Notes: generated by a model from the sequence alone, not told the origin. A stretch of DNA of 64,000 bases from Enterococcus mundtii (GCF_003957375.1 NZ_CP025473.1:769501-833500), one strand, 5' to 3'. Positions 36,910 through 48,763 are shown, numbered from the stretch's first letter. Translations and numbers: made by a program.

Positions 36910-37866
36910 CTATAAAAACTTACCTTTTTTCAAATAATAAGTGGTCAGAAGTGAAATGATCACGGTCAATAGTATCAACCAAAGAAAAGCATCATCCCTT
37001 TCGGCAATTGGTAGTTTAATATTCATACCGTATATACTTCCAATGATTGTTGGAATCGTTAAGATAATCGTTAAAGAAGTTAAAATTTTCATAATATTAT
37101 TTAAGTTGTTTGAAATGATGGCAGAGAATGTTTGGTTCATCTGTTCGACAAGCTTTAAGCGGATACGAGCGGTGGTCTTTGCTTGTTCTGTTTCGATAAT
37201 CACGTCTCTGAGGTGATTCATCATCGCGTGATTATTTTTTACCGATTGGTTCTCGGCTAGTTGTTGTAACGCTTCAAGATTCGAGGCAGTCGCTTCTTTG
37301 AAATAAACTAAGCTTTTTTGGATATCCATGATTTGATACAATTGCTTATTTTCAGTTGAGACTTTTAGTTGTGTCTCCAACAGATCACATTGGGCAAGTA
37401 AGGTAGAAAGATAAGTGTTATAGGACTGAGTGATCTGCCAAAGTAACTGCATAAAAATATTTAGAGTGGTCGAAAGATCGTTTCTTTGAAACGTTTGATG
37501 AAAGACTTTTTTCAAAAAAAGTGGTTCGTGATTCGTAATTGTGATAAGCTTCTTTTTGGGCGTGAGAATAATCGAAAACGGATAAGTATCTACTTGGAAA
37601 TATCCGCTAGGACTTGTTTTTGGAAAAGGATATTGTAATAATACCAATGCTGGTTTTGTCAGCTTTTCTTGATTAAATTCTTCTACCCGGGAGTTTTCTG
37701 CATCGTCTAAGACAGACGTGAGGTAATCTTTAGGTATTTGGAACTGTTTGATCAATTGATTGATTTCTTCTTCTGTGGGTCGCTCGACACAATACCAAAT
37801 GGTTTCAGCCGTTTCTTCCATTGAATCAACCAATTTCTGGTCTTCAAGTGTAAAATACTTTATCAT
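36910..37866 (-). CDS. CorA family magnesium/cobalt transporter
   Basis: The 318-residue protein has a large cytoplasmic N-terminal domain and two C-terminal spans. The signature GMN lies in IYGMNIKLP between the spans. It should form a pentameric divalent-cation channel, most likely for Mg2+. The start is the ATG at 37866 with AGGAGG upstream rather than the longer frame from 37881. It is divergent from the DUF3397/mraZ side. Confidence 0.9.
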   Translation of the reverse strand: MIKYFTLEDQKLVDSMEETAETIWYCVERPTEEEINQLIKQFQIPKDYLTSVLDDAENSRVEEFNQEKLTKPALVLLQYPFPKTSPSGYFQVDTYPFSIILTPKKKLITITNHEPLFLKKVFHQTFQRNDLSTTLNIFMQLLWQITQSYNTYLSTLLAQCDLLETQLKVSTENKQLYQIMDIQKSLVYFKEATASNLEALQQLAENQSVKNNHAMMNHLRDVIIETEQAKTTARIRLKLVEQMNQTFSAIISNNLNNIMKILTSLTIILTIPTIIGSIYGMNIKLPIAERDDAFLWLILLTVIISLLTTYYLKKGKFL

Positions 37867-38075
37867 TGGGAACCTCCTCAATACTTCTTTCTTCTATTAT
37901 AACCAATTCTTGAAAAGAACACATTGAAAGAGACTACCCACTGATCATCAATCTTGATTTGTCAAAAAACGGCTGCAACAACATAATAAAACAGTATAAA
38001 TTTAAACTAAATGAAATCGTTGTGTAAACTAAATTACGTATACTGAACGCAACGATAAAAAAGGAGATTTGTCGA

Positions 38076-38444
38076 ATGGGCAGTTTTTCACCACTTGTAT
38101 TGTTTTGGTACATCTTTCCGGCAATCGTGATTTTTGGTTGTCAATTTCTAGTAAAAATATTTGCATTGACTCGGCGTTTCAAAGTCAAAGCACCTGATTT
38201 AGCCGTTCCTTTTTTGTGGGGAGGCATCCATGCATTGTCTCGTAATACCGATACGTCTTCATTTTTGCCCTTTTTATTGATCACCATCCTTTTAATGGCA
38301 ATCTGTATCGCGTTATTCCAAGCTTATTATTATGACGAACTTGTGTATTCACGTTATTTCAAAATGACTTGGCGTCTTACTTTTTTGGTAACCTTAGTCA
38401 TGTATATCGTTTTGATCGTCCTAAACATCCTTTCGTTTCTCTAG
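38076..38444 (+). CDS. DUF3397 family membrane protein
   Basis: This is a 122-residue integral membrane protein with four hydrophobic spans. The family is typical of the region just upstream of mraZ in lactic acid bacteria, and its role is unknown. It shows VKAPDLAVPFLWGGI near residue 45. AAAAAGGAG precedes the ATG. It ends at its own terminator before mraZ. Confidence 0.85.
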   Translation: MGSFSPLVLFWYIFPAIVIFGCQFLVKIFALTRRFKVKAPDLAVPFLWGGIHALSRNTDTSSFLPFLLITILLMAICIALFQAYYYDELVYSRYFKMTWRLTFLVTLVMYIVLIVLNILSFL

Positions 38445-38451
38445 TATGGCG

Positions 38452-38513
38452 CAATCAGGCTGTTAAAAGACTTTAAAAAATCTTTTATCAGCTTGATTGT
38501 TAAAATTTTTTTT
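38452..38513 (+). terminator. Terminator between DUF3397 and mraZ
   Basis: CAATCAGGCTGTTAAAAGA and TCTTTTATCAGCTTGATTG form a 19-base stem with only minor mismatches, followed by TTAAAATTTTTTTT. Confidence 0.8.
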
Positions 38514-38614
38514 ACTAATCAAAAAGTTATTCTCAGATTTCCCATAAAAGGTGGTAGAAAGTGGGGGATTGTGGTAGACTGATTTTAGTTAGTGGAGGAT
38601 TGGGGGTAGTTTCG

Positions 38615-39046
38615 ATGTTAATGGGCGAATTTCGGCATAATATTGATGCAAAAGGTCGCTTGATCGTGCCTTCAAAACTGCGTGAAGAACTAGGCGAACA
38701 ATTCGTGTTGACTCGTGGATTAGATGGTTGTCTTTTTGGCTATCCGATGAGCGAATGGAACGCATTAGAGTCGAAACTCAATGATATGCCTCTAGCAAAG
38801 AAAGATGCTAGAACCTTTGTCCGTTTTTTCTACTCAGCAGCTACAGAATGTGAGTTGGACAAGCAAGGACGTATCAATATCCCTAATACATTAAGAAACT
38901 ACGCAACTATAACGAAAGAGTGTGTCATTGTTGGAGTGTCAAACCGGATCGAAATTTGGGATGAAGCCAAATGGCAAGAATTTTCAGAAGCTGCGGAAGA
39001 AAACTTTAATGAAATCGCTGAAAATATGATTGATTTCGGATTATAA
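38615..39046 (+). CDS. mraZ: Transcriptional regulator MraZ
   Basis: This 143-residue protein with two AbrB-like double-psi domains binds repeats upstream of the dcw cluster and represses it. It shows [14 protein letters not shown] at the start and the DKQGRINIP repeat in the second half. The start is ATG 38615 (or 38621). The longer frame from 38561 is leader. It is the first gene of the division cluster. Confidence 0.95.
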   Translation: MLMGEFRHNIDAKGRLIVPSKLREELGEQFVLTRGLDGCLFGYPMSEWNALESKLNDMPLAKKDARTFVRFFYSAATECELDKQGRINIPNTLRNYATITKECVIVGVSNRIEIWDEAKWQEFSEAAEENFNEIAENMIDFGL

Positions 39047-39067
39047 GAAATAGGAAGAGGCTGACCA

Positions 39068-40027
39068 ATGACTGAAACATTTCAACACTATACAGTCATG
39101 TTAAAAGAAACGGTAGATGGACTTGCAATCAAACCGAACGGAATTTATGTGGACTGTACACTCGGCGGAGCCGGACATAGCGAATACTTATTAAGCCAAT
39201 TGAATACAGAGGGTCATCTTTATGCATTTGATCAAGATCAGATCGCAATCGATCACGCAAAAATCCGTTTGGCTGAGTATGTCGAAAAAGGTATGGTCAC
39301 TTTTATCAAAGCAAATTTCCGTGAGCTTGAAGAGCGCTTGACTGAATACGTATCTAAGGTCGATGGGATACTTTACGACTTAGGCGTATCTTCGCCACAG
39401 TTAGACGAAGCAGAACGTGGATTCAGTTATCATCAAGATGCGCCTTTGGATATGCGAATGGATCAATCGGCACCTTTGTCAGCATATCATGTGATCAACG
39501 AATATCCTTACAACGAATTAGTAAAGATCTTCTTTCGTTATGGAGAAGAAAAATTTTCAAAACAAATTGCCAGAGAAATTGAACGGGTGAGAAAAGATCA
39601 TCCGATTGAAACAACCGGGGAATTAGTAGAAATCATCAAACAGGTGATTCCTGCCCCAGCAAGACGAAAAGGCGGTCATCCTGCAAAACGCATTTTTCAA
39701 GCTGTGCGAATTGCAGTCAATGATGAGCTAGGTGCGGAGCAAGCCTCCTTAGAGCAAGCAATCCGCTTATTGAAGGTCGGTGGCCGGCTCAGTGTGATCA
39801 CTTTCCACTCATTAGAAGATCGGATCGTCAAAAACATGTTCAAAGAATATAGTACGATCAAAGATTTACCACCAGGGTTGCCGGTCGTACCTGATGAGTT
39901 TCAACCTGAATTAAAAGTGATAACGAGAAAACCGATGTTACCATCTGAAGAAGAAGTGGCAGAAAACAATCGTTCTCGTAGTGCAAAATTGCGTATCGCT
40001 GAAAAAATACGAGAGAAAGAGGAGTAG
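39068..40027 (+). CDS. rsmH: 16S rRNA m4C1402 methyltransferase RsmH (MraW)
   Basis: This 319-residue SAM-dependent enzyme methylates C1402 of 16S rRNA. It shows [13 protein letters not shown] at the start, the SAM motif [10 protein letters not shown] near residue 29, [10 protein letters not shown] and the C-terminal [10 protein letters not shown]. It is second in the cluster, 21 bases after mraZ. Confidence 0.97.
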   Translation: MTETFQHYTVMLKETVDGLAIKPNGIYVDCTLGGAGHSEYLLSQLNTEGHLYAFDQDQIAIDHAKIRLAEYVEKGMVTFIKANFRELEERLTEYVSKVDGILYDLGVSSPQLDEAERGFSYHQDAPLDMRMDQSAPLSAYHVINEYPYNELVKIFFRYGEEKFSKQIAREIERVRKDHPIETTGELVEIIKQVIPAPARRKGGHPAKRIFQAVRIAVNDELGAEQASLEQAIRLLKVGGRLSVITFHSLEDRIVKNMFKEYSTIKDLPPGLPVVPDEFQPELKVITRKPMLPSEEEVAENNRSRSAKLRIAEKIREKEE

Positions 40028-40031
40028 AAGA

Positions 40032-40430
40032 ATGGCAGAACTAAAGAAAGTCCAACAATATCCATATGATTTACAAGAAATTGAACTACCAGAGCAACCT
40101 CTGCCAGATTCACCCTCAGAGAAAGAAATCGTTCTTCCTCAATCTCCAGCAAAACGTTTGAAGCAAATCTCTATTTTCGAAAAGCTTGCCGTAGTGTGTA
40201 TTGCTTTTTCTGTCATCGCACTTTGCGTATTAACAGTGATGTTACGAACCAATATTAGTGGTATGGAAAAGCAAATCGGGGCGCTACAGGTTGAATATAA
40301 TGAAAAAAATCAAGAAAAAATCAGTTTGGAGCAAGAGAAAAGTGAACTTTCTCGTACCGAGCGTGTTAAAAAAATCGCAGAAGAAAAAGGGTTGTCAATC
40401 AATGACGACAATTTAAGGAAAGTGAAGTAA
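40032..40430 (+). CDS. ftsL: Cell division protein FtsL
   Basis: The 132-residue bitopic protein has a cytoplasmic N-terminal part (about 50 residues, Pro/Glu-rich), one span (about 53-75) and an external leucine-zipper-like coiled coil. It forms a complex with DivIB and DivIC at the septum. It is recognised mainly from topology and position between rsmH and pbp2x. ATG 40032 follows GAGGAG, and the stop abuts the next start. Confidence 0.92.
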   Translation: MAELKKVQQYPYDLQEIELPEQPLPDSPSEKEIVLPQSPAKRLKQISIFEKLAVVCIAFSVIALCVLTVMLRTNISGMEKQIGALQVEYNEKNQEKISLEQEKSELSRTERVKKIAEEKGLSINDDNLRKVK

Positions 40431-42623
40431 ATGAGTCTTAAAAATAAATTCCGGCGGTTTATGGAAAAGAAAAATCTAAATCCGATGAACAATCGCAAAA
40501 AAGTAGGTATCATTTTATTTGCTACGAGTATTGGATTGTTCTTTTTATTTGCCGTTCGTTTTGCATACATCGTGATCGGTGGACATGTGGCTGGCACATC
40601 ACTAGAAGAAAAAACGAACCAGCTTTATCAAGGTAGTGAAGAGGTCAAGGCAAAACGAGGCACGGTCTTTGACCGTAATGGGGTGGCACTAGCAGAAGAT
40701 GCCACGTCTTACTCGATCAAAGCAATTCTTTCCGAAACATACACGACTGGAAACAAAAAATTATATGCACAAGAAAAAGATTTCGATACACTTGCGGATA
40801 TTATCAGCAAAAACCTTTCAATGGAAAAAAGTAAAGCCTTGAAGGTACTACGCGATGGAGCCGAACAAAATCTCTACCAAGTAGAATTTGGGAATTATGG
40901 ACGTAATATCACCCAAGAGACGAAACAAAACATCGAAGCAGAGATGAAAGCGGCTGATGTTAATGGGCTTTATTTCGATAATCATCCTGCACGTATGTAT
41001 CCTAGTGGGATATTTTCTTCCCATTTTATTGGCTATGCGGTACCGGATGAAGAAGAAAATGGTCTGGTTGGCCGACTTGGGATCGAATCTGCTTATAATG
41101 ATATTTTGAGTGGACAAAACGGAAAGATCTACTATCAAAAAGATAATTTCCAAAATCCATTACCAGGTACTGTAGCAGAAGAAGAAAAGGCAACAGACGG
41201 TAAAGATGTGTATACGACTCTTGATAGTCGTCTGCAGAGTTACTTAGAAACATTGATGGATCAAGTCAATGAAGAATATCAACCTGAAGAATTGACTGCG
41301 ATATTGATGGAAGCTAAAACTGGTGAGATCACTGCGATGAGCCAACGCCCGACGTTCAATCCTGAGACGATGGAAGGGTTGACTGGTGAAGATGCTGTGT
41401 GGCGTAACATCCTTGTACAAGATTCTTATGAACCAGGTTCAACAATGAAAATCTTCACGACAGCAGCAGCGATCGAAGAAGGTAAATTCGATGAAAATGA
41501 GACTTTCCTATCTGGACAGATCAAAGTAGCTGATGCCACGATCAATGACCATGACTTTGGTAAAAAAGGAATGCTGACCATGCGTCAAGCTCTTTCATGG
41601 TCTAGTAACGTGGGTATGGTAATGCTGGAACAGCGTTTAGGTGGCAAGTGGTTTAACTATTTGCAAAAACTAGGATTTGGGCAAAGTACCCACTCTGGTT
41701 TAGATGATGAAGTTGCGGGTGCTTTACCAACTGCTAATATCGTTGACCAAGCGATGAGTGCGTATGGTCAAGCGATTGGTGTCACGAATTTCCAAATGAT
41801 GAAAGCTTTCAGTGCGATCGCCAACAACGGCACTATGATCCAACCACGTTACATTAGTAAGATCGTTGATCCAAATACTGGAGAAGAAGTCTCTACTGAA
41901 ACGGAAGTGTTAGGACAGCCATTTTCGAAAGAAACGACAGAAAAAGTTCGTGAGTATATGCGAGATGTCATAGAAGATGAAAATTACGGTAGTGCTTACG
42001 GAGTATATAATGTTCCGGGATACAATATTGCAGCTAAAACAGGAACAGCCCAGATTGCTTCTGATACAGGAGGTTATCTAACAGGTGATACCGCGTATCT
42101 GTATTCGATCGTCGAAATGGTACCAGCTGAGGATCCCGAATATGTCCTTTATCTGACAATGAAACATCCTAAGACATATGACCGCACGGCTTTAGCAAAA
42201 ATTGCGAACCCCTTACTGAAACGAGCAATGGATTTCAAAGAAGCTGAAACAGCTACGCCAGAAGAGAAAAAGACGGAAAATATCACTGTTTCTGACTATC
42301 GTAATTTAAATCCTGATATTGCCGCTGCTGATGCACAAAAGAGCGGTTTGCAACCAGTAGTCATTGGCGATGGAAATAAGGTAGAAGCGCAATCCACAGC
42401 AAATGGGGATGAGCTGATATCGGGAGAAAAATTGATTCTATATAGTGGTGGTACTGCATTGATGCCTGATGTGACAGGTTGGTCAAAGGCGGATATCATG
42501 AAATTAGGAAAAATACTTGGTGTCGAAGTGACATTCCACGGTGATGGTTACTGTACAGAACAAAGCCTCGCACCTTATGAAAAAATATCTGACGAAACAT
42601 TAAGTTTCCATCTAAAAGAATAA
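40431..42623 (+). CDS. pbp2x: Penicillin-binding protein 2X (class B transpeptidase)
   Basis: This 730-residue septal transpeptidase is the partner of FtsW and a target of beta-lactams. It has a basic N-terminus, one span (about residues 25-47), a dimerisation domain and a transpeptidase domain with active-site STMK (337-340), SSN (391-393) and KTGT (536-539). The C-terminus (about 605-730) resembles PASTA repeats, with [10 protein letters not shown] visible. It directly follows ftsL. Confidence 0.96.
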   Translation: MSLKNKFRRFMEKKNLNPMNNRKKVGIILFATSIGLFFLFAVRFAYIVIGGHVAGTSLEEKTNQLYQGSEEVKAKRGTVFDRNGVALAEDATSYSIKAILSETYTTGNKKLYAQEKDFDTLADIISKNLSMEKSKALKVLRDGAEQNLYQVEFGNYGRNITQETKQNIEAEMKAADVNGLYFDNHPARMYPSGIFSSHFIGYAVPDEEENGLVGRLGIESAYNDILSGQNGKIYYQKDNFQNPLPGTVAEEEKATDGKDVYTTLDSRLQSYLETLMDQVNEEYQPEELTAILMEAKTGEITAMSQRPTFNPETMEGLTGEDAVWRNILVQDSYEPGSTMKIFTTAAAIEEGKFDENETFLSGQIKVADATINDHDFGKKGMLTMRQALSWSSNVGMVMLEQRLGGKWFNYLQKLGFGQSTHSGLDDEVAGALPTANIVDQAMSAYGQAIGVTNFQMMKAFSAIANNGTMIQPRYISKIVDPNTGEEVSTETEVLGQPFSKETTEKVREYMRDVIEDENYGSAYGVYNVPGYNIAAKTGTAQIASDTGGYLTGDTAYLYSIVEMVPAEDPEYVLYLTMKHPKTYDRTALAKIANPLLKRAMDFKEAETATPEEKKTENITVSDYRNLNPDIAAADAQKSGLQPVVIGDGNKVEAQSTANGDELISGEKLILYSGGTALMPDVTGWSKADIMKLGKILGVEVTFHGDGYCTEQSLAPYEKISDETLSFHLKE

Positions 42624-42639
42624 TAGGAGAGAAGAGAGC

Positions 42640-43600
42640 ATGGATTTGACACAAACATTAATTCCCATTGCGAGTAGTTGTGCAATGACGATTGCAACAA
42701 TGCCGTTATTTATTGGTTATTTTCAAATGAAAAAACAAGGCCAAGCCATTCGTGAGGAAGGACCTAAATGGCATAATGTAAAAGCCGGAACTCCAACGAT
42801 GGGGGATTGGTGTTTTTAATCAGTGCGCTCTTGACTGGTATCTGGGTAGGCGCTTGGCAACAACAGTTAACGCCTACTCTTTTCATCCTACTTTTTGTAC
42901 TTGCCCTATATGGAGCAATTGGTTTTTTGGATGATTTCATCAAAATCTTCAAGAAAAGAAATATGGGATTGAACTCAAAGCAAAAATTGATTGGCCAAAT
43001 TGTTGGGGGAATCATCTTTTATCTCGTTTATCGTGGTGAAGGATACCCTGGAACACTGAATTTTTTTGGAATTGCTCTTCCATTAAGTTGGTTGTACGGA
43101 TTATTCGCGATTTTCTGGTTAGTTGGCTTTTCCAATGCTGTTAACTTAACAGATGGTATTGATGGCTTAGTAGCTGGATTAGGAAGTATTTCTTTTCTGA
43201 CCTACGCAGTTATCGCTTGGCACCAACAGCAGTATGATGTCTTAATTATCTGCTTGAGTGTTTTAGGTGGTTTACTAGGATTTTTCGTCTATAATCGCAA
43301 GCCTGCCAAAATATTCATGGGGATGTCGGTTCCTTAGCATTAGGAGGATTGTTAGCAGCAATCTCGATCATGCTCAATCAGGAATGGACATTACTATTGA
43401 TCGGTCTGATGTATGTCATCGAAACAGCTAGCGTGATGTTACAAGTATCTTCTTTCAAATTGACTGGTAAAAGAATCTTTAAAATGTCACCGATCCATCA
43501 TCATTTCGAGATGAGTGGTTGGTCTGAATGGAAGATAGATACTGTCTTTTGGATAACAAGTGTAATTACTTCATTGATCACATTGTGGATCGTATGGTAG
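42640..43600 (+). pseudogene. mraY: MraY translocase with two one-base frameshifts
   Basis: MraY joins phospho-MurNAc-pentapeptide to undecaprenyl phosphate, making lipid I. ATG 42640 follows AGGAGAG. Reading runs in three frames: 42640 to the G run at 42801-42805, then a frame with FLDDFIK and NLTDGIDGL, then after the G run at 43319-43322 a frame with SLALGG and [13 protein letters not shown] to TAG 43598-43600. Adding one G to each run restores PTMGGLVF and FMGDVGS and gives exactly 320 residues, the normal length. MraY is essential, so a sequencing or assembly error is more likely than true loss. Confidence 0.9.
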
Positions 43601-43612
43601 GAGATGACGAGA

Positions 43613-44983
43613 ATGAAAAAAATAACAACTTATGAAAATAAAAAAGTCCTTGTATTAGGATTAGCAAAAAGTGGATTTAGTGCGGCCAAGTTATTACATG
43701 AACTGGGCGCACTTGTCACCGTTAATGACGGAAAACCGTTTGATGAAAATCCTGAAGCCCAAGAATTGCTTTCTTTAGGGATCAAAGTAGTGACTGGTAG
43801 TCACCCAATTGAATTATTAGATGAAAAATTTTTAATACTGGTCAAAAATCCAGGTATTCCTTATACACATCCATTAGTTGCAAAAGCTCAAGAAATGGGT
43901 ATTCCGGTAATTACGGAAGTTGAACTGGCTTACGAAGTAGCGGAATGCCCAATTATCGGCATAACAGGCACCAACGGAAAAACGACGACAACAACAATGA
44001 CTGGGTTATTGTTGAATGCGGGGAAATCAGCAGGTATCACTCGTTTAGCTGGTAATATTGGCTTTCCTGCAAGTAGTGTGGCACAAGAAGCTAATCCGGA
44101 AGACAAGATTGTTATGGAACTTTCAAGTTTTCAATTGATGGGAATTACTGATCTTCGTCCCCATATTGCAGTGATCACGAATATCTATGAAGCACACATC
44201 GACTATCATGGCTCTCGCCCAGCCTATGTCAAAGCTAAATGGCATTTGCAAAAAAACATGACGTCAGAGGATTATCTTGTACTGAATTGGAATCAGAAAG
44301 AATTACAGGAACTAAGTAAAAAAACAAAAGCGAAAGTGTTACCTTTTGCGACAGATCAAGTCTTAGCGACAGGTGCTTATTCTTTTGAGGGAGTTATTTA
44401 TTACGACAAAGAAAAAGTCATGGAGATCTCAGAAATAGGTGTTCCAGGGGCGCACAATGTTGAAAATGCGTTAGCAGCTATTACTGTTGCAAAACAATAT
44501 AATGTCTCAAATGAAGAAATAAAAGAAACATTGAGTCATTTTCATGGCGTACCACATCGTACACAATATGTTGGAGAGGTGCAAGGACGTAAATTTTACA
44601 ATGATTCGAAAGCCACAAATATCTTAGCAACCAAGATGGCATTAAGCGGATTTCAACCAGAAAAATTGATTTTGATCGCCGGTGGACTTGATCGGGGCAA
44701 TAGCTTTAATGAACTCATTCCATCACTTGAAGGAGTGAAGGGATTGATCACTTTTGGTGAAACTAAAGAGAAATTAAAGGATGCTGGTGAAAAAGCGGGC
44801 ATACCAACGATCTGCACAGCAGAGTCTGTGGAAGCTGCGGTTCCTGTAGCTTTAGAAAATAGCGAACCAGGAGATGTGGTTTTATTATCACCAGCCAATG
44901 CAAGTTGGGATCAATATCCTAATTTTGAGATCCGTGGTGATCGCTTTATGGAAGCCGTTAGAAAATTAAAAATAGAAAAGTAG
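43613..44983 (+). CDS. murD: UDP-MurNAc-L-alanine--D-glutamate ligase
   Basis: This 456-residue cytoplasmic ligase adds D-glutamate to UDP-MurNAc-L-Ala using ATP. It shows [17 protein letters not shown] at the N-terminus, the ATP loop [10 protein letters not shown] near residue 118 and the C-terminal DSKATN and [13 protein letters not shown] 43613 follows GGAGATGACGAG, so the longer start at 43604 is less likely. Confidence 0.97.
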   Translation: MKKITTYENKKVLVLGLAKSGFSAAKLLHELGALVTVNDGKPFDENPEAQELLSLGIKVVTGSHPIELLDEKFLILVKNPGIPYTHPLVAKAQEMGIPVITEVELAYEVAECPIIGITGTNGKTTTTTMTGLLLNAGKSAGITRLAGNIGFPASSVAQEANPEDKIVMELSSFQLMGITDLRPHIAVITNIYEAHIDYHGSRPAYVKAKWHLQKNMTSEDYLVLNWNQKELQELSKKTKAKVLPFATDQVLATGAYSFEGVIYYDKEKVMEISEIGVPGAHNVENALAAITVAKQYNVSNEEIKETLSHFHGVPHRTQYVGEVQGRKFYNDSKATNILATKMALSGFQPEKLILIAGGLDRGNSFNELIPSLEGVKGLITFGETKEKLKDAGEKAGIPTICTAESVEAAVPVALENSEPGDVVLLSPANASWDQYPNFEIRGDRFMEAVRKLKIEK

Positions 44984-45001
44984 AAACGAGCGATAATAAC
45001 T

Positions 45002-46090
45002 ATGAAAATTTTGGTAACAGGTGGAGGAACCGGTGGACATATCTATCCCGCGCTAGCCTTCGTCAATTATGTGAAAACACAAGAGCCGAACGCCGAGTTT
45101 ATGTATGTAGGTGCAAAACGTGGTTTGGAAAACAAAATCGTTCCAACCACTGGGATTCCTTTTCATACCTTAGAGATCCAAGGATTTCAGCGAAAGTTTT
45201 CACTAGCTAATGTCAAAACGATCCAATTATTCTTAAAAAGTATCCATCAAGCGAAAAAAATACTAAAAGAATTTCAACCAGATATCGTGATCGGAACCGG
45301 TGGTTATGTTTCTGGGGCAGTTGTGTATGCTTCTGCTAAGTTAGGGATTCCGACAATCATCCATGAACAAAATAGTGTACCGGGGATGACAAATAAATTT
45401 TTGAGTCGTTATGTGAATCGAATCGCGCTTTCTTTTAAAGATGCAGCAACCTTTTTCCCAGAGGACAAATCAGTTTTGATCGGTAACCCGCGAGCACAAG
45501 AAGTTGCAGATACGATGAAAACAGATATTCTAAAAAAATTTGATCTCGATCCTAAGAAGAAAACAGTCTTGATTTTTGGAGGAAGCCAAGGGGCATTAAA
45601 AATCAATCAAGCTGTTACTTCTTATTTGGATACATTTGAAGCGACGGATTATCAGATCCTTTATGCATCAGGAGAACGTTATTATCAAAGTATTAAGGAA
45701 AAGTTAGGAGAAACAAAAGCAAATATCAGTATTCAACCTTACATCAATGAAATGGCAGCGGTGATGGCGGCAAGTGATCTATTGGTCGGACGAGCAGGGG
45801 CGACCTCCATTGCTGAGTTGACCGCACTTGGGTTACCTGCGATCCTTATCCCAAGTCCTTATGTGACAAACGATCATCAGACAAAAAACGCGATGAGTCT
45901 CGTTCGAGTTGGGGCGGCTAAGATGATTGCGGATGGAGAGTTGGATGGTGATTCCTTGGGTGCCACGATAAATGAGATCATGACAGATGAAACACTACAA
46001 CAAAATATGTCAACTGCCTCTAAAACATTAGGTATCCCGGATGCGTCTGAGCGTTTGTATCAACTAGCAAAATCGTTAATCATAGAATAA
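45002..46090 (+). CDS. murG: UDP-GlcNAc transferase MurG
   Basis: This 362-residue membrane-associated GT28 enzyme adds GlcNAc to lipid I, giving lipid II. It shows [13 protein letters not shown] at residues 7-19, [18 protein letters not shown] and the C-terminal [11 protein letters not shown]. It is followed by divIB. Confidence 0.97.
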   Translation: MKILVTGGGTGGHIYPALAFVNYVKTQEPNAEFMYVGAKRGLENKIVPTTGIPFHTLEIQGFQRKFSLANVKTIQLFLKSIHQAKKILKEFQPDIVIGTGGYVSGAVVYASAKLGIPTIIHEQNSVPGMTNKFLSRYVNRIALSFKDAATFFPEDKSVLIGNPRAQEVADTMKTDILKKFDLDPKKKTVLIFGGSQGALKINQAVTSYLDTFEATDYQILYASGERYYQSIKEKLGETKANISIQPYINEMAAVMAASDLLVGRAGATSIAELTALGLPAILIPSPYVTNDHQTKNAMSLVRVGAAKMIADGELDGDSLGATINEIMTDETLQQNMSTASKTLGIPDASERLYQLAKSLIIE

Positions 46091-46104
46091 GGTGGTGGTC
46101 ATAG

Positions 46105-47280
46105 ATGAGTAAGAAAAAAGAAACAAAAAAAACGCCTGAGAAGTCAAACGATGAAAACTCGCTGACGCCTTGGCAAATGGCCAACCGAAAATACTTAGAA
46201 GAACATAAAGAACACACAGATCATCAGACAGGAACAAGTGAAAAAAGCGAGCATAAAGAAGAACAAAAAGAACCTACACCTCCTAAAAAAGAAGAACTAC
46301 TTGTTGAAGAAGATGATTTATTAGACTATGAAGAAATCGAACATAAGAAAGACGGGGGACCGTATAATGGTTCGTTTATTGATCGCTTGCCTAATTTAAA
46401 AAATTATCGAAACAAAGTTTTATACAAAAGGCTGAGTTTAATCATTTCCATTCTTTTGATTCCTTTGTTATTTTTGATTTATTATGTTTCCCCGTTGAGC
46501 AAATTAGAGGGCGTTTCTGTTTCCGGAAATGAAGTTGTTTCGAAAGAAGAAATATTGAAGGATACGCAATTAGCATTGAATCAGCATATTTGGGGACAGT
46601 ATTGGCAGCGCCAAAGTTACATCGATCATTTGAAAAAAGAGCAGCCTCGAATAAAATCTGCTACGATCGGTTTTAGTAGTGTCAATACATTTGATCTGTC
46701 TGTCACTGAATATAAAGAGATTGCTTTGATTTTAACGGACGGAAAATATAGTCCTGTGATCGAAGATGGAACAGTGTTGGATGAGATAGTTGAAAGTCCA
46801 ACAAAAAATCTTCCGATCCTAGAAGGATTTACTGACTCAACAAAAATCAAAGATTTAGCAAAAGAATATAATAAACTATCGCCAGAGTTACAAAAAGCCA
46901 TTTCGGAAATCAAATATACGCCACGTAATACGAATCAGAATTTGATCCAGCTGAATATGAACGATGGGAACCAAGTGATCGTCAATATTACTAACTTAGC
47001 AACGCAAATGAATTTTTATGCGCAAGTAGCTAGCGAAATGGAAGAAAATGGTGTCATCGACATGGAAGTAGGGATTTTTTCTTACCCTTACTCAAATAAT
47101 AGCGAAGAAGCGCAAGAAGAAGGATCAGAAGAAAGTACAGAGGCAAGTGCGCAAAGTACGGATCAAACTTCTACTTCAGAAACGGGCGTTGATGAGCCTC
47201 AAATAAGTGAGAATCAAGGCGAAATGAATCCAACAAATGAAAATACGACCCCATCTTCGTCAAGTTTAGATGAAAATTAA
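46105..47280 (+). CDS. divIB: Cell division protein DivIB/FtsQ
   Basis: The 391-residue bitopic septal protein has a long charged cytoplasmic N-terminus (about 105 residues of Lys/Glu), one span (about 108-130), and an external POTRA domain starting at LEGVSVSGNEVVSKEEIL, followed by the beta domain. A low-complexity Ser/Glu/Thr tail closes it. It works with FtsL and DivIC. GGTGG precedes the ATG. Confidence 0.93.
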   Translation: MSKKKETKKTPEKSNDENSLTPWQMANRKYLEEHKEHTDHQTGTSEKSEHKEEQKEPTPPKKEELLVEEDDLLDYEEIEHKKDGGPYNGSFIDRLPNLKNYRNKVLYKRLSLIISILLIPLLFLIYYVSPLSKLEGVSVSGNEVVSKEEILKDTQLALNQHIWGQYWQRQSYIDHLKKEQPRIKSATIGFSSVNTFDLSVTEYKEIALILTDGKYSPVIEDGTVLDEIVESPTKNLPILEGFTDSTKIKDLAKEYNKLSPELQKAISEIKYTPRNTNQNLIQLNMNDGNQVIVNITNLATQMNFYAQVASEMEENGVIDMEVGIFSYPYSNNSEEAQEEGSEESTEASAQSTDQTSTSETGVDEPQISENQGEMNPTNENTTPSSSSLDEN

Positions 47281-47434
47281 GAAAACCACTGTAAAATGTG
47301 ATAATCTACTTTCTAAAAACTGGTAATTTATGGTAAAATTGGAAACAGTGAATATATCTATTAAGTATATTTTTAAAACGGACGTTATTGGTTCGCATGT
47401 ATATGGAATAGTTAAGTAGGAGGGAATCCCATTC
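47281..47434 (+). promoter_or_regulatory. Gap before ftsA with a promoter-like element
   Basis: TTATGGTAAAAT around 47327-47338 resembles a TG-extended -10 region, suggesting an extra promoter for ftsA-ftsZ. No matching -35 box is obvious. Confidence 0.3.
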
Positions 47435-48763
47435 ATGGCAAAAACAGGAATGTACGTAGGCCTTGATATTGGAACGACATCTGTCAAAGTTGTCGTGGCT
47501 GAATATATCGACAGCCAAATGAATATTATTGGAGTAGGGAACGCAAAATCAGAAGGGATTAACCGAGGCATCATCGTTGATATCGATAAAACAGTACAAG
47601 CGATACAGCGAGCAGTGCGTCAGGCAGAAGAAAAAGCCGGCATTCAAATCAAAAGTGTAAGCGTGGGTCTACCAGCAAACATGCTTGAAGTAGAAAACTG
47701 CCAAGGGATGATTGCAGTAAACGGAGATTCAAAAGAAATCACCGATGAAGATGTCCGCAATGTGGCTTCAGCTGCACTGGTTCGTTCAATACCTCCTGAA
47801 CGTCAAATCGTGTCAATTTTACCACAGGACTTTACGGTAGATGGATTCGAAGGCATCAAAGATCCTCGTGGGATGATCGGTGTCAGATTAGAAATGTATG
47901 GTCTATTATTTACTGGACCAAAAACAATCATTCATAACATTCGTAAATGTGTTGAAAATGCGGGATTGATCGTCAATGAATTAGTGATCACACCTTTAGC
48001 GTTGACTGAATCAATTCTTTCGGATGGAGAAAAAGATTTTGGTACAATCGTTATCGATATGGGTGGCGGACAAACAACAACAGCTGTCATGCATGACAAA
48101 CAGTTGAAATTCACGAGCCTAGATCAAGAAGGTGGCGAATTTGTCACAAAAGATATCTCCATTGTTTTAAATACTTCCTTCAACAATGCAGAAGCATTAA
48201 AAATAAATTACGGGGATGCATATCCAGAACGTACCTCAGAGCAAGAAGTATTTCCGGTAGATGTGATTGGCCAAACAGAACCTGTTCGAGTCGATGAACA
48301 TTACCTATCAGAAGTAATCTCTGCTCGGATGGAACAAATCTTCAATAAAGCAAAAGAAGCGTTAGATCAAATCGAAGCGTTAGAGCTGCCTGGCGGTATT
48401 GTCTTAACTGGTGGGGCAGCAAGCCTTCCAGGTGTCGTTGATTTGGCACAGGAAATATTTGGCGTAAATGTGAAGCTTTATGTACCAAATCAAATGGGTC
48501 TAAGAAATCCAGTATTTACAAACGTGATCAGTATCGTTGATTACTCTGCGAATTTAAGTGAAGTATACCAATTAGCTAAAATCGCTGTTATGGGGGAATC
48601 AGCACCTGTTCATTATACAACCAATGAGCCGGAAGCTCACACATCTTATGAACAATACGATGTGGCAGAAGAAACAACGTATAACGAAGAACCAGAAGAA
48701 AAAAATTCTGGCGAAAACGTAACAAGTAAAATCAAAGGATTTTTTACCAATATATTTGATTAA
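47435..48763 (+). CDS. ftsA: Cell division protein FtsA
   Basis: This 442-residue actin-fold ATPase tethers the FtsZ ring to the membrane. It shows GLDIGTTSVKVVV at the start, VIDMGGGQTTTAV in the middle and GGIVLTGGAASLPG later. It ends with an amphipathic helix, IKGFFTNIF, for membrane binding. It is followed by ftsZ 21 bases later. Confidence 0.97.
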   Translation: MAKTGMYVGLDIGTTSVKVVVAEYIDSQMNIIGVGNAKSEGINRGIIVDIDKTVQAIQRAVRQAEEKAGIQIKSVSVGLPANMLEVENCQGMIAVNGDSKEITDEDVRNVASAALVRSIPPERQIVSILPQDFTVDGFEGIKDPRGMIGVRLEMYGLLFTGPKTIIHNIRKCVENAGLIVNELVITPLALTESILSDGEKDFGTIVIDMGGGQTTTAVMHDKQLKFTSLDQEGGEFVTKDISIVLNTSFNNAEALKINYGDAYPERTSEQEVFPVDVIGQTEPVRVDEHYLSEVISARMEQIFNKAKEALDQIEALELPGGIVLTGGAASLPGVVDLAQEIFGVNVKLYVPNQMGLRNPVFTNVISIVDYSANLSEVYQLAKIAVMGESAPVHYTTNEPEAHTSYEQYDVAEETTYNEEPEEKNSGENVTSKIKGFFTNIFD

